Below are positions 43,652-52,009 of a DNA stretch of 64,000 nt, piece by piece; position 1 is the stretch's first letter, and every line of letters begins with the position of its first letter. This DNA comes from Agrilactobacillus fermenti (GTDB taxonomy: Bacteria; Bacillota; Bacilli; Lactobacillales; Lactobacillaceae): assembly GCF_021030645.1 (NCBI RefSeq), contig NZ_JACGCJ010000015.1, positions 1 to 64,000 on the forward strand. The letters are read 5' to 3'. Both the position numbers and the translations under genes were made by a program. Under the pieces are notes generated by a model, which was not told where the DNA came from, did no database searches, and saw nothing but the letters and a program-made list of their open reading frames with translations.

Positions 43652-44240
43652 TTTTGAGATCTTTCAAGACCCAACATTGGCTGGAAGATTAGCAAAAATC
43701 AAGCAAACATTAGATCCAAAATTTGAAGTGATCGGTAGTCAATTTGTCGATGCTTTTAAGCTTAAAACACAACGACCATTTTATTTGCATATTGCAAAAC
43801 ATTTACGGCGGCATAAAAATCCACCACCAGATACTTGGCTAGCAATTAGTGAAGGGACTCGCGGCTATAAAATGATGCCGCATTTTGAAATTGGCTTATG
43901 GCCGGACAAACTATTTGTTTGGTTAGCTTTACTGTCTGAAGTTCAACAAAAGGCATATTACGGACAGCAATTGCAAAAATTACAACAAAGTCCTAATTTA
44001 TTTGATTCAAAGTTAACGTTGTCTAAAGATCATACGCAAGCTGAGTTCTTACCACTAACGCCTAAAAATTTTACCAGTGTGCAGCAACGATTCGCTAAAA
44101 CAAAAAAAGGGGAGTTTTTAATAGGTCATCTTATTCCAAAAACTGATCCAATGTTTCAAGATAAAAGACAGCAGGAAGAATTTTTAAAGTCCGAGTTGAA
44201 TCGATTGCTAAATATCTATGAATCAATTATTATCAGGTAA
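43635..44240 (+). CDS. UPF0637 / DUF1054 (YktB-like) protein
   Basis: A 201-residue soluble protein recognised as the YktB/DUF1054 family, function unknown. Conserved blocks are HIAKHLRRHKNPPPDTWLAIS, RGYKMMPHFEIGLW and NEWLTS-like VWLALLSEV. ATG 43635 lies 17 bases inside the GshF-like gene, with GGAG eight bases before it, so the two proteins are probably made in step. Confidence 0.8.
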   Translation: MITLDDFEIFQDPTLAGRLAKIKQTLDPKFEVIGSQFVDAFKLKTQRPFYLHIAKHLRRHKNPPPDTWLAISEGTRGYKMMPHFEIGLWPDKLFVWLALLSEVQQKAYYGQQLQKLQQSPNLFDSKLTLSKDHTQAEFLPLTPKNFTSVQQRFAKTKKGEFLIGHLIPKTDPMFQDKRQQEEFLKSELNRLLNIYESIIIR

Positions 44241-44261
44241 ATATATTTTGGAGGCATCTTT

Positions 44262-44972
44262 ATGACAGAATATCCTAAAAAATACGGGCTCAAGACATTG
44301 TTGATCATTTTGATTCCTGTCTTTGAGCTTGGATTAGGGAATTTGATTGGGTATATTAAGCCGTTACGAGAGAATCCGACTTGGGCAAGTTTTGTCAATT
44401 GGTTAATTTTTTTAGCTGCTTTTATTATTATTATTATTATGTTTAAGCCGTTATTTAAAAGAGATTGGGCTATTTATCGAACTCATATCTGGCGAAACTT
44501 GCTGTTAAGTATTCTTGGCGCCGTTATATTAACTTTTATTTTACAATTTGTTCGCAGTGGATTAAATTTACTCAGTGTGGCGCCTAAATTCAACTTTTTA
44601 ACTGCTGCGGATCCTGGAAAGATCACAGCTGTACCATTATGGGCCCAATTACTGCAAGTGACGTTGCCGCTAATGGCACCCTTTGTAGAAGAAGTTATTT
44701 TTAGACATTTACTGTTTTATCGTGTCAAGCCAATTGGACTTAAATGGCTCATGTTTTTTGTTTCCGCAGTCTTATTTGGTTTGGTTCATTGGAACAATTT
44801 TAATGGTCAAGTATTACAAATGATTCCTTATATGTTCATTGGTATGTATTTTGCCTTAATTTATCAATTTACGAAGACCATTTGGGGTTCACTTTCGGTT
44901 CATCTAATCTTTAATGGCAGTAATGCAATCTTAATGGCTTTTGGGATGATTGCAGCACAGTTTGCACATTAA
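44262..44972 (+). CDS. CPBP family intramembrane metalloprotease
   Basis: A 236-residue protein with about seven membrane helices. It has the three CPBP (Abi) motifs: EEVIFRHLLF, FGLVHWNN and HLIFNGSN, which hold the catalytic Glu and His residues. In lactic bacteria such proteases serve bacteriocin immunity or protein maturation, but no bacteriocin gene is nearby. GGAGG precedes ATG 44262. It is 21 bases after the UPF0637 gene and may share its transcript. Confidence 0.88.
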   Translation: MTEYPKKYGLKTLLIILIPVFELGLGNLIGYIKPLRENPTWASFVNWLIFLAAFIIIIIMFKPLFKRDWAIYRTHIWRNLLLSILGAVILTFILQFVRSGLNLLSVAPKFNFLTAADPGKITAVPLWAQLLQVTLPLMAPFVEEVIFRHLLFYRVKPIGLKWLMFFVSAVLFGLVHWNNFNGQVLQMIPYMFIGMYFALIYQFTKTIWGSLSVHLIFNGSNAILMAFGMIAAQFAH

Positions 44973-45004
44973 CATGGTTTTGAAAGTAAAAAAGTAAAGC
45001 ACAC

Positions 45005-45038
45005 AAAAAGCGCGATGCAAAATGCATCACGCTTTTTT
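45005..45038. terminator. Bidirectional terminator
   Basis: AAAAAGCGCGATGCA (45005-45019) pairs with TGCATCACGCTTTTTT (45023-45038). It serves the CPBP gene and convergent rpsD. Confidence 0.85.
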
Positions 45039-45056
45039 GATAGAACCAAACTAAAA

Positions 45057-45668
45057 TTAAAGAATTTGGTTATAGAATTCAACGACTAATGATTCATCGA
45101 TATCAGGTTCCATTTCATCACGTTCTGGTAAACGGACAAGCGTCCCTGTTTTTGCATTGTCATCAAATGAAACATATGGTGGCCGTGCAACAGTTGCTTC
45201 AAGAGAAGCATTAACGATATCTAAGTTTTGTGAGCGTTCACGTAGACCGATCACTTGGCCAGGTTGTACTTCATAAGAAGCAATATCCACACGTTTGCCA
45301 TCAACAGTAACATGGCCGTGGTTCACAAGCTGACGTGCTTGTGGCCGAGTGCTGGCAAATCCAAGGCGATAAACAACGTTGTCTAGACGTTCTTCAAGTA
45401 AGATCATGAAGTTAACACCATGCTTACCTTCCTTGATTTTACCGGCGCGAACGAAAAGATTTCTAAATTGGCGTTCATTTAAACCGTACATTAAACGTAA
45501 CTTTTGCTTTTCGCGTAATTGTGAACCATATTCAGAAATTTTCCGACGACTATTAGGACCATGGTCACCAGGTGCATAAGGGCGACGAGCTAATTCTTTA
45601 CCAGTGCCAGAAAGAGAAATGCCTAAACGGCGAGATAATTTCCAGCGTGGGCCAGTATAACGAGACAT
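45057..45668 (-). CDS. rpsD: 30S ribosomal protein S4
   Basis: S4 binds 16S rRNA early in 30S assembly and represses its own mRNA. The 203-residue protein begins [15 protein letters not shown], has the S4 RNA-binding domain ([35 protein letters not shown]) and is full length. It lacks zinc cysteines, the usual form here. ATG 45668 behind ggagg is the start. A structured leader precedes it. Confidence 0.97.
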   Translation of the reverse strand: MSRYTGPRWKLSRRLGISLSGTGKELARRPYAPGDHGPNSRRKISEYGSQLREKQKLRLMYGLNERQFRNLFVRAGKIKEGKHGVNFMILLEERLDNVVYRLGFASTRPQARQLVNHGHVTVDGKRVDIASYEVQPGQVIGLRERSQNLDIVNASLEATVARPPYVSFDDNAKTGTLVRLPERDEMEPDIDESLVVEFYNQIL

Positions 45669-45850
45669 AAATAAATTCCTCCAAATTTTTATTGGAGTAA
45701 AATAATTCATTATAAACTTAACAGTCGTACAGTTGATGTTACAATCTTCACCTTTGCAGCACCTAAGGCTACACAATTGAACGTTATTGAGTACACTTTG
45801 AAGTGTAGTGCCAACAACTGTTGACGGCTCTGCCGTTTACTGCTGCATTA
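45669..45850 (-). promoter_or_regulatory. Structured rpsD leader (candidate S4 autoregulation)
   Basis: The minus-strand leader has an ACGGC-AGA-GCCGT hairpin (45824-45836), a palindrome TACACTTCAAAGTGTA (about 45792-45807), and AACAGTTG that could pair with CAACTGT about 90 bases later near the start codon. This is in keeping with S4-binding rpsD leaders of Firmicutes; the fold is not proven. Confidence 0.5.
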
Positions 45851-45884
45851 TTTTACACAAAGAGTAGTGTAACACCATATGGGT

Positions 45885-46349
45885 TTAAATAGCAAGGTGA
45901 GCCATCAATTTATGAACAAATGTTATCAAGAGCGCCTCATCATCAGCAGTAAAACGATCGAATTCAGGAGAATCAATATCTAAGACCCCATAGCCTTGTC
46001 CAGCTTTGATTAAAGGTATGACAAGTTCAGAATTACTAGCACTGTCGCAGGCGATGTGACCAGGAAAGTCATGAACATTAGCAACGCGCGTAACACTTTG
46101 CTGCTGAAAGGCAGTACCACAAACGCCAGTACCATTTTTAATATGCATACACGCTACTTTTCCCTGAAAAGGACCTAAATCTAGTGTGTTAGTTTTATGA
46201 TTAAATAAGTAAAAACCAACCCAATTGATATCTTTCAAGGATTGCATTAGTAGGGCTGAAGCATTGGCTAAATTGGTAATGGAATTTGTTTCGTCAGTTA
46301 ACAAAGCATCAATTTGTTCAGGTAGTAGTGCCAAAGTTGTGTCCGTCAT
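45885..46349 (-). CDS. Free methionine-(R)-sulfoxide reductase (GAF domain)
   Basis: fRMsr reduces free Met-R-sulfoxide in oxidative stress. The GAF-domain protein of 154 residues has the three family cysteines: ACMHIKNGTGVCGTAF and HIACDSASNSE, plus INWVGFYLF at the start and GVLDIDSPEFDRFT at the end. ATG 46349 has gtgagga at a workable distance; GTG 46364 is the other option. It is divergent from ezrA. Confidence 0.9.
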   Translation of the reverse strand: MTDTTLALLPEQIDALLTDETNSITNLANASALLMQSLKDINWVGFYLFNHKTNTLDLGPFQGKVACMHIKNGTGVCGTAFQQQSVTRVANVHDFPGHIACDSASNSELVIPLIKAGQGYGVLDIDSPEFDRFTADDEALLITFVHKLMAHLAI

Positions 46350-46496
46350 GGGCTTCATCCTCACGTATTATTATGATAAATTCAATAGTAGCTATGTTTT
46401 GAACGTTAACATCTGGTATAATTTGATATGTATTGTAATCGGAAAATGAATTTTCTGCAAATTTTTTGTAATTATGGCTCAAGGATGTGCGATGTT

Positions 46497-48206
46497 ATGT
46501 GGTATTTTCTAGTGGCAGTGGTTGTAATTGTACTTGTCACTTTGATTGTTGTGATGTTTCAAACGAATGCCAATCGTAAACGGATTCGTATTTTAGAAAC
46601 GCGTCAATTAGAGTTGGCGAATCATCCACAAGATGACAAAATGACTAAAATAGAAACACTCGACCTCAGTGGGGAAAGCCTAAAAAATTATCAAAAGTGG
46701 TCAGGTGCGTATCATAAATTAACGACGGACGAGTTCAATAAAATTGACCAGTCGCTTCAGGCTGCCACGGACAATAATACGTTTGCCCATTTTCTTAAGA
46801 GTAAGCAAGTCATCACAGAAATCGAAAATGATTTGTCTAACGCAGAGAAACAGATGGCCGACATTTCAGCAGCTTTTGATACGATATTAACACGTGCAAA
46901 AGCAAATCAGTCTAGAAATATGGCTTTGGTTAAGCAATATGAGCAATTACGCAAGCAACTGTTGACGCAGTCATTTGCTTTTGGCCCTGCGATTGACAAA
47001 TTAGAAGCAGCCTTAGCGGCCATTGGTAAAAGTTTTGATTTAGCTGACACAGCGAAAGCCAAAGGCGATTATCTGGAGGAACAGTCTGCCTTAGATCAAG
47101 TTGAGAAACAGATTGAAGCCTTGGATGCGAACTTAATTGAAACAAGGCCACTATTTGCACAGATCATGAATGAATTTACGCCGCAGTTAGACGAGCAACA
47201 AAAGGGCTTTAATGTATTACATAAACAATCTTTTCGATTTGCAGGTATCGATATACCTGGGGAAATTGCTAAACTGCGTAAGTATCAAGAGGGGACATTA
47301 CTTGCAATAAAAAATTTGGAACTAAAAACAGCTAAGACGCGTAATGGTGAACAAAAACAGACCATTGACCACCTATATGATGTGATGCAAACTGAAATTG
47401 ACAGTCAGACTTTTGTAAATGAGCAACAGGATAAATTAACACGCTTTTTCGCCCATGCGCAGCGACAAAATCAAAATTTACGGCGCGAGTTGGACCACCT
47501 AGATAAGAGCTACGTGCTAAATGATCATGAGGTGGCTGATGCCGAAAAATTAGGTAAACAATTAAGTGAACTGCAAAATCAGTTTGATGCAGATGTTCAA
47601 GGCATGGTTGAAAAGAAGGTTATTTATTCAGAATTGGCAGCACATTTTAAACATTATCAAACAGCGCTCCAAACAATTGAAAAGAGTCAAGTAAACATTC
47701 ACGAAAAAGTTTCGGGGTTATATGAAGGTGAGAAAGTCGCAGATAATAGTGCGAAACAATTTGAAGTCACTTTAAGAAATATCAAACGGCGTGTGAGTCA
47801 ATTCAATTTACCGGGCTTGCCTAAAAAATACTTAGATTTCTTTTTTGTTGTATCTGATGAAGTCAATCAGTTAAAGTCTGATTTAAACCAAGTGAAAATT
47901 GATTTGGATCAAATTACAAAACAACTGATTTTGATTCAAGATGATCTCGATAAGTTAAAGCAACAAAGTGAAGACTTAATTGACTCAGCTACTCTAGGTC
48001 AGGCAATGTTGCAGTATGCTAATAAACTAAAGGCTGACCGGCCAGAAGTACAAACAGCGATTGACTCAGCTACGGATTTATTTGAACACTATGACTATCC
48101 AACTGCGTTGGATCGAATCGCCACGGTGGTTGAACAAATCGAGCCTGGGACATATAAAAAAATTGAAGATAGTTACTATGCCAATAAAGACGATGCACTA
48201 GGCTAG
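46497..48206 (+). CDS. ezrA: Septation ring formation regulator EzrA
   Basis: EzrA is a membrane-anchored spectrin-like protein that limits Z-ring assembly to mid-cell. The 569-residue protein (normal length) has one N-terminal membrane helix (YFLVAVVVIVLVTLIVVMF, residues 3-21), then a charged, long coiled-coil body in about five repeats. The frame is open upstream, but ATG 46497, with aagga before it, puts the helix at the N-terminus as usual. It is followed by iscS and thiI, the common order. Confidence 0.92.
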   Translation: MWYFLVAVVVIVLVTLIVVMFQTNANRKRIRILETRQLELANHPQDDKMTKIETLDLSGESLKNYQKWSGAYHKLTTDEFNKIDQSLQAATDNNTFAHFLKSKQVITEIENDLSNAEKQMADISAAFDTILTRAKANQSRNMALVKQYEQLRKQLLTQSFAFGPAIDKLEAALAAIGKSFDLADTAKAKGDYLEEQSALDQVEKQIEALDANLIETRPLFAQIMNEFTPQLDEQQKGFNVLHKQSFRFAGIDIPGEIAKLRKYQEGTLLAIKNLELKTAKTRNGEQKQTIDHLYDVMQTEIDSQTFVNEQQDKLTRFFAHAQRQNQNLRRELDHLDKSYVLNDHEVADAEKLGKQLSELQNQFDADVQGMVEKKVIYSELAAHFKHYQTALQTIEKSQVNIHEKVSGLYEGEKVADNSAKQFEVTLRNIKRRVSQFNLPGLPKKYLDFFFVVSDEVNQLKSDLNQVKIDLDQITKQLILIQDDLDKLKQQSEDLIDSATLGQAMLQYANKLKADRPEVQTAIDSATDLFEHYDYPTALDRIATVVEQIEPGTYKKIEDSYYANKDDALG

Positions 48207-48456
48207 TATGCTGACTGCGATTTGACTGATGAATTGAAAAGTTTGAAACAGACGGCAGGTTTGTTTTCGGGCTTTTTTATTTGTAAATAATTTATGTTAA
48301 ACAGATCGTCTGATTGGAAGTTGTTATTTTTGGTTTTTTTGTTATACTTTTGTAAGTGAAAAATGACAGAAGTCTCTGTTGCTAGTAATATTTCACGGAG
48401 ATGAATCGAATTTGATAACATTGAAAATGGTTAATGGACATTGAAGAGGGACAAAC

Positions 48457-49605
48457 ATGATTTATTTTGACAATAGTGCCACAACTAAAATTGATGACTC
48501 AGTTTTACAAACTTATGTGAAAGTGAGTCAGAGTTTTTTTGGAAATCCATCGAGCTTGCATCGTGTAGGCGAACAAGCAAATACAATTTTACAACAATCG
48601 CGCCAGCAGATTGCGGACTTAATGCATGTTTTACCAGAAGAGATTTATTTTACAAGTGGTGGCACTGAGGGCGACAATTGGATCATCAAAGGTACTGCTA
48701 TGGAAAAGGCCCCCTTTGGCAAGCATATTATCACCTCTCAAATTGAACATCCGGCTGTGATCAACTCTATGAAACAGTTAGAGCGTCTCGGTTTTGAAAT
48801 CACTTATTTACCAGTGGACCACGCTGGGTTTGTAAATCCTAAAACGCTAGCACAAGCAATTCGGCCGGATACAATTTTAGTATCGATCATGGCTGTAAAT
48901 AATGAAATTGGTGCGATTCAGCCAATTCATGAAATCGCCCATGTTTTGGCTGATTACCCCTCTATTCATTTTCATGTGGACGCTGTGCAGGCTATTGGTA
49001 AAAACTTAGATCAATTGTTACATGAGCCACGCATCGATTTTTTGACTTTTTCTGGACATAAGTTTCATGCGCCACGAGGTATTGGCTTTGTCTATGCTAA
49101 AAAACATCGACTTTTACAGCCATACATGACTGGCGGCGGCCAGGAAAAAGATATGCGTTCGGGTACAGAGAACACACCGGCCATTGCTGCCATGGCACGT
49201 GCATTGCGTCTTGTTAAAACGGATGAAGCTAAAAAGGCCGCTGCACAAGCAGCCATTAAAAAGTATTTAGTAACCGAAATTAGTAAAATGCCTAATATTC
49301 GGATCTTCTCACAAATGAACGATCAATTTGCACCGCATATTTTATGCTTTAGTATTTTAGGCGTTCGGGGTGAGACTATCGTTCACGCTTTTGAAGACAA
49401 GGATATTTATATTTCGACCACAAGTGCCTGTTCTTCAAAAAAAGGCGAAGAGTCTAGCACGCTTAAAGCAATGGGCACACCTAAGACAATTGCAGAAAGC
49501 GCAGTACGGGTGAGTCTGGATGAACATAATACGATGGCAGAAGCCCGTGACTTTGTGGCAGCTTTTCACGAAATTTATCATCATTTTGAAAAATTATACG
49601 CATAA
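48457..49605 (+). CDS. iscS: Cysteine desulfurase (IscS/NifS type) paired with ThiI
   Basis: This PLP enzyme passes sulfur from cysteine to ThiI for tRNA 4-thiouridine. The 382-residue protein has IYFDNSATTKI, the PLP lysine in LTFSGHKFHAPRGIGF, and the active cysteine loop TSACSSKKGEESS. It is of group I type and so distinct from SufS at 27087. The gap to thiI is 14 bases, so they form an operon. The 250 bases before it hold no gene. Confidence 0.94.
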   Translation: MIYFDNSATTKIDDSVLQTYVKVSQSFFGNPSSLHRVGEQANTILQQSRQQIADLMHVLPEEIYFTSGGTEGDNWIIKGTAMEKAPFGKHIITSQIEHPAVINSMKQLERLGFEITYLPVDHAGFVNPKTLAQAIRPDTILVSIMAVNNEIGAIQPIHEIAHVLADYPSIHFHVDAVQAIGKNLDQLLHEPRIDFLTFSGHKFHAPRGIGFVYAKKHRLLQPYMTGGGQEKDMRSGTENTPAIAAMARALRLVKTDEAKKAAAQAAIKKYLVTEISKMPNIRIFSQMNDQFAPHILCFSILGVRGETIVHAFEDKDIYISTTSACSSKKGEESSTLKAMGTPKTIAESAVRVSLDEHNTMAEARDFVAAFHEIYHHFEKLYA

Positions 49606-49619
49606 AAAGGAGTTTATGA

Positions 49620-50849
49620 ATGCAATATACGGAAGTAATGGCTCGTTATGGTGAGCTATCCACCAAGGGCAAAAATCGGCGCGATTTTATTGGCCGGTTA
49701 AATGGTAATGTCACAAAAGCTTTGCGTCAATTTCCAGCGTTGAGTATTAAGCCGAAACGGGATCGACTCCATTTAGTATTAAACGGTGAGAACGCCGATG
49801 CGGTTATGAATGCACTAGGTAAAGTCTTTGGGATTCAGACTTATTCACCAGTCGTTCGAGTAGCTATTGAGGATTTTGAACAGGTCAAGCAAGTTGCGTT
49901 AGAGATGGTCAATGAGGGTGCATCCGAAGCTGGCATGTCTTTTAAAATCAACACACGTCGCTCGGATCACAACTATGCATTGGACACAAATGATATTAAC
50001 TTAGCGGTTGGTGACTTCGTTTCAGAAGCAAGACCAGACTTAAAAGTAGAAATGAAAAGACCAGATGTTAAAGTCCGAATCGAAGTTCGTCGTGATGCTT
50101 TTTATGTATCTTATTTGACCATCCCAGGTGCTTTGGGATTGCCAGTCGGGACTTCTGGTAAGGCGATGCTGATGTTGTCTGGCGGAATCGATTCACCGGT
50201 AGCCGCATATCTAGCTTTGAAGCGTGGTGTAGCTATTGAAATGGTTCATTTCTTTTCACCACCTTATACGACAACAAACGCACTAAACAAAGCGAAAGAA
50301 TTGACTGCTAAAGTTGCAGCTTATGCCGGTTCAATTAATTTTATCGAAGTACCATTTACAGAAATACAAGAGACGGTTAAAGAAAATGTGCCTGAGGGTT
50401 ATCTGATGACGGTTCAACGGCGCTTTATGTTGCGGTTAACCGATAAAATCCGGGCACAACGTGAAGGCTTGGCCATTTTTAATGGTGAGTCAGTTGGACA
50501 AGTGGCTTCCCAAACGTTGGAAAGTATGGCGGCCATCAATGATGTCACGGCAACGCCTATTTTACGACCAGTGGCGACTTTAGATAAAACGGAGATTATT
50601 GATATCGCTAGAGAAATTGATACATTCGATTTGTCAGTTCAACCCTTTGAGGATTGCTGCACGATTTTCGCGCCACCACAGCCTAAAACACACCCCAATT
50701 TAGAAAGGGCACGCTATTATGAGTCGCAGTTAGCCGTAACTGAGTTGGAAGATAGAGCTTTAGCGGGTATTAAAGTTTCAAAGATCTATCCAGAAGATAA
50801 GTTCCTAACGCAGGGTATGACTAGTGATCAAATTGCCGATTTACTATAG
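49620..50849 (+). CDS. thiI: tRNA 4-thiouridine synthase ThiI
   Basis: ThiI adenylates U8 of tRNA and transfers sulfur to it. The 409-residue protein has the N-terminal ferredoxin-like and THUMP domains ([14 protein letters not shown]) and the PP-loop ATPase motif [15 protein letters not shown] near residue 185. The C-terminal rhodanese domain of E. coli ThiI is absent, as usual in Firmicutes; the iscS product is the sulfur donor. [12 protein letters not shown] motif follows. Confidence 0.95.
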   Translation: MQYTEVMARYGELSTKGKNRRDFIGRLNGNVTKALRQFPALSIKPKRDRLHLVLNGENADAVMNALGKVFGIQTYSPVVRVAIEDFEQVKQVALEMVNEGASEAGMSFKINTRRSDHNYALDTNDINLAVGDFVSEARPDLKVEMKRPDVKVRIEVRRDAFYVSYLTIPGALGLPVGTSGKAMLMLSGGIDSPVAAYLALKRGVAIEMVHFFSPPYTTTNALNKAKELTAKVAAYAGSINFIEVPFTEIQETVKENVPEGYLMTVQRRFMLRLTDKIRAQREGLAIFNGESVGQVASQTLESMAAINDVTATPILRPVATLDKTEIIDIAREIDTFDLSVQPFEDCCTIFAPPQPKTHPNLERARYYESQLAVTELEDRALAGIKVSKIYPEDKFLTQGMTSDQIADLL

Positions 50850-50900
50850 CAATTAAAGTCTATCTGAAACCTAAAGATAATTCATGAAAAAGACTATATT

Positions 50901-50957
50901 AATAAGGTCTCCAGAATTTAGATATGCATCTAACTTTTGGGCGGCCTTATTTTTTTG
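50901..50957 (+). terminator. Terminator after thiI, related to that at 6628
   Basis: AATAAGGTCTCCAGAATTTAGA pairs in part with TCTAACTTTTGGGCGGCCTTATT, followed by seven T. Both arms resemble the hairpin after sua5. Confidence 0.8.
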
Positions 50958-51005
50958 TGTCAATTAGTTACTATATTAAATACAGCGGATTTCGAATGGT
51001 TATAG

Positions 51006-51055
51006 TTGTCAGCGCTTTCTTATGGTGATACAATTATATGTGAAATACTATACAA
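51006..51055 (+). promoter_or_regulatory. rex promoter with candidate Rex operator
   Basis: TTGTCA (51006-51011), 17 bases, TACAAT (51029-51034). At 51039-51055, TGTGAAATACTATACAA resembles the Rex operator TTGTGAAATAATTCACAA, with a good left half and a weaker right half, at the transcription start. Confidence 0.5.
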
Positions 51056-51071
51056 ACTGAGGTAAATAATC

Positions 51072-51737
51072 ATGAAATCAAAGACAAATCTACCGAATGC
51101 TACTGCTGAACGGATTCCCATGTATTATCGATATTTAAATATGCTGGCAGCGAGTCAGGTTCAACGAATTAAGTCCCAGGAATTAAGTAAGTTGATCCAT
51201 ATTCCCTCAGCAACGATTCGTCGTGACTTTTCTTGTTTTGGCGAATTAGGTCGGTCAGGGTATGGCTATGATGTCCAATTTCTAAAAGAAACCTTTGCTA
51301 AAGTTTTGAATGTCAATAAATTGGAAAAGATTGCTTTAATTGGGGTGGGAAATTTGGGTCAAGCGTTGATTCGCAATAATTTTCGCCGCAATCCTAATTT
51401 AAAAATCACAATTGCCTTTGAACAAAATGAGACATTGATCGATACCATCTTTAATGGTGTTCCAATTTATAGCATGGCGCTGTTAAGACAAAAGATCCAA
51501 GAAAATGAGATCACGACGGCAATTTCCACAGTACCCAGTGCTCACGCTGGCAAAATCATGCCATTATTAGATGAAGCTGGGATCCGATCGGTTTTGAATT
51601 TTGCGCCTGAACGTTTAAAAACACCGCAGCACATGATGATTCGTTATATTGACCTTACTTCTGAATTACAAACTTTAATTTATTTATCTGACCGTGAAGC
51701 TGAAAATCAAGTACTTTCTGGTGTTGACCAAAGTTAA
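51072..51737 (+). CDS. rex: Redox-sensing transcriptional repressor Rex
   Basis: Rex represses fermentation and redox genes and is released by NADH. The 221-residue protein has the N-terminal winged helix (SQELSKLIHIPSATIRRDFS, FGELGRSGYGYDV) and the Rossmann NAD-binding site IALIGVGNLGQALI. Both domains are complete. A candidate Rex site overlaps its own promoter. The Val T-box promoter begins inside its last codons. Confidence 0.94.
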   Translation: MKSKTNLPNATAERIPMYYRYLNMLAASQVQRIKSQELSKLIHIPSATIRRDFSCFGELGRSGYGYDVQFLKETFAKVLNVNKLEKIALIGVGNLGQALIRNNFRRNPNLKITIAFEQNETLIDTIFNGVPIYSMALLRQKIQENEITTAISTVPSAHAGKIMPLLDEAGIRSVLNFAPERLKTPQHMMIRYIDLTSELQTLIYLSDREAENQVLSGVDQS

Positions 51738-51752
51738 TTCCCGCACTATAAT
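51724..51752 (+). promoter_or_regulatory. Promoter of the valS T-box leader
   Basis: TTGACC (51724-51729), 17 bases, TATAAT (51747-51752). It overlaps the end of rex. Confidence 0.75.
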
Positions 51753-51758
51753 AATAGA

Positions 51759-51985
51759 AATGCAAAGAACAAGAGCGGGTTTTATCGCCTTTTCAGAGAG
51801 GAAAAAGCAAGGCTGAGACTTTTTCTATGATCCGATAAAATACTGGTAGCTTGGAAGCAGTTGGACTGAAACTTAGTAAGTTCTTCCGGATTTTTTCCGT
51901 TATCTCAATGAAGTTGGGTTATTGTAACCAAACTAGGTGGTACCGCGAGCATTCGTCCTATGTCTAAGACGAGTGCTTTTTTTCT
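51759..51985 (+). ncRNA. T-box leader, valine specificity, for valS
   Basis: Stems TTTTATCG/CGATAAAA above and CAAG/CTTG below a specifier loop place GTA (51846-51848, Val) directly before the purine and lower stem. The AGAGAGG bulge of stem I follows. The T-box proper is AGGTGGTACCGCG (51936-51948), whose TGGT bulge fits the ACCA end of tRNA-Val. The terminator is AGCATTCGTCC/AAGACGAGTGCT followed by T7. Confidence 0.92.
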
Positions 51986-52009
51986 TGTTAAATTTAAAGG
52001 AGGATCCCT

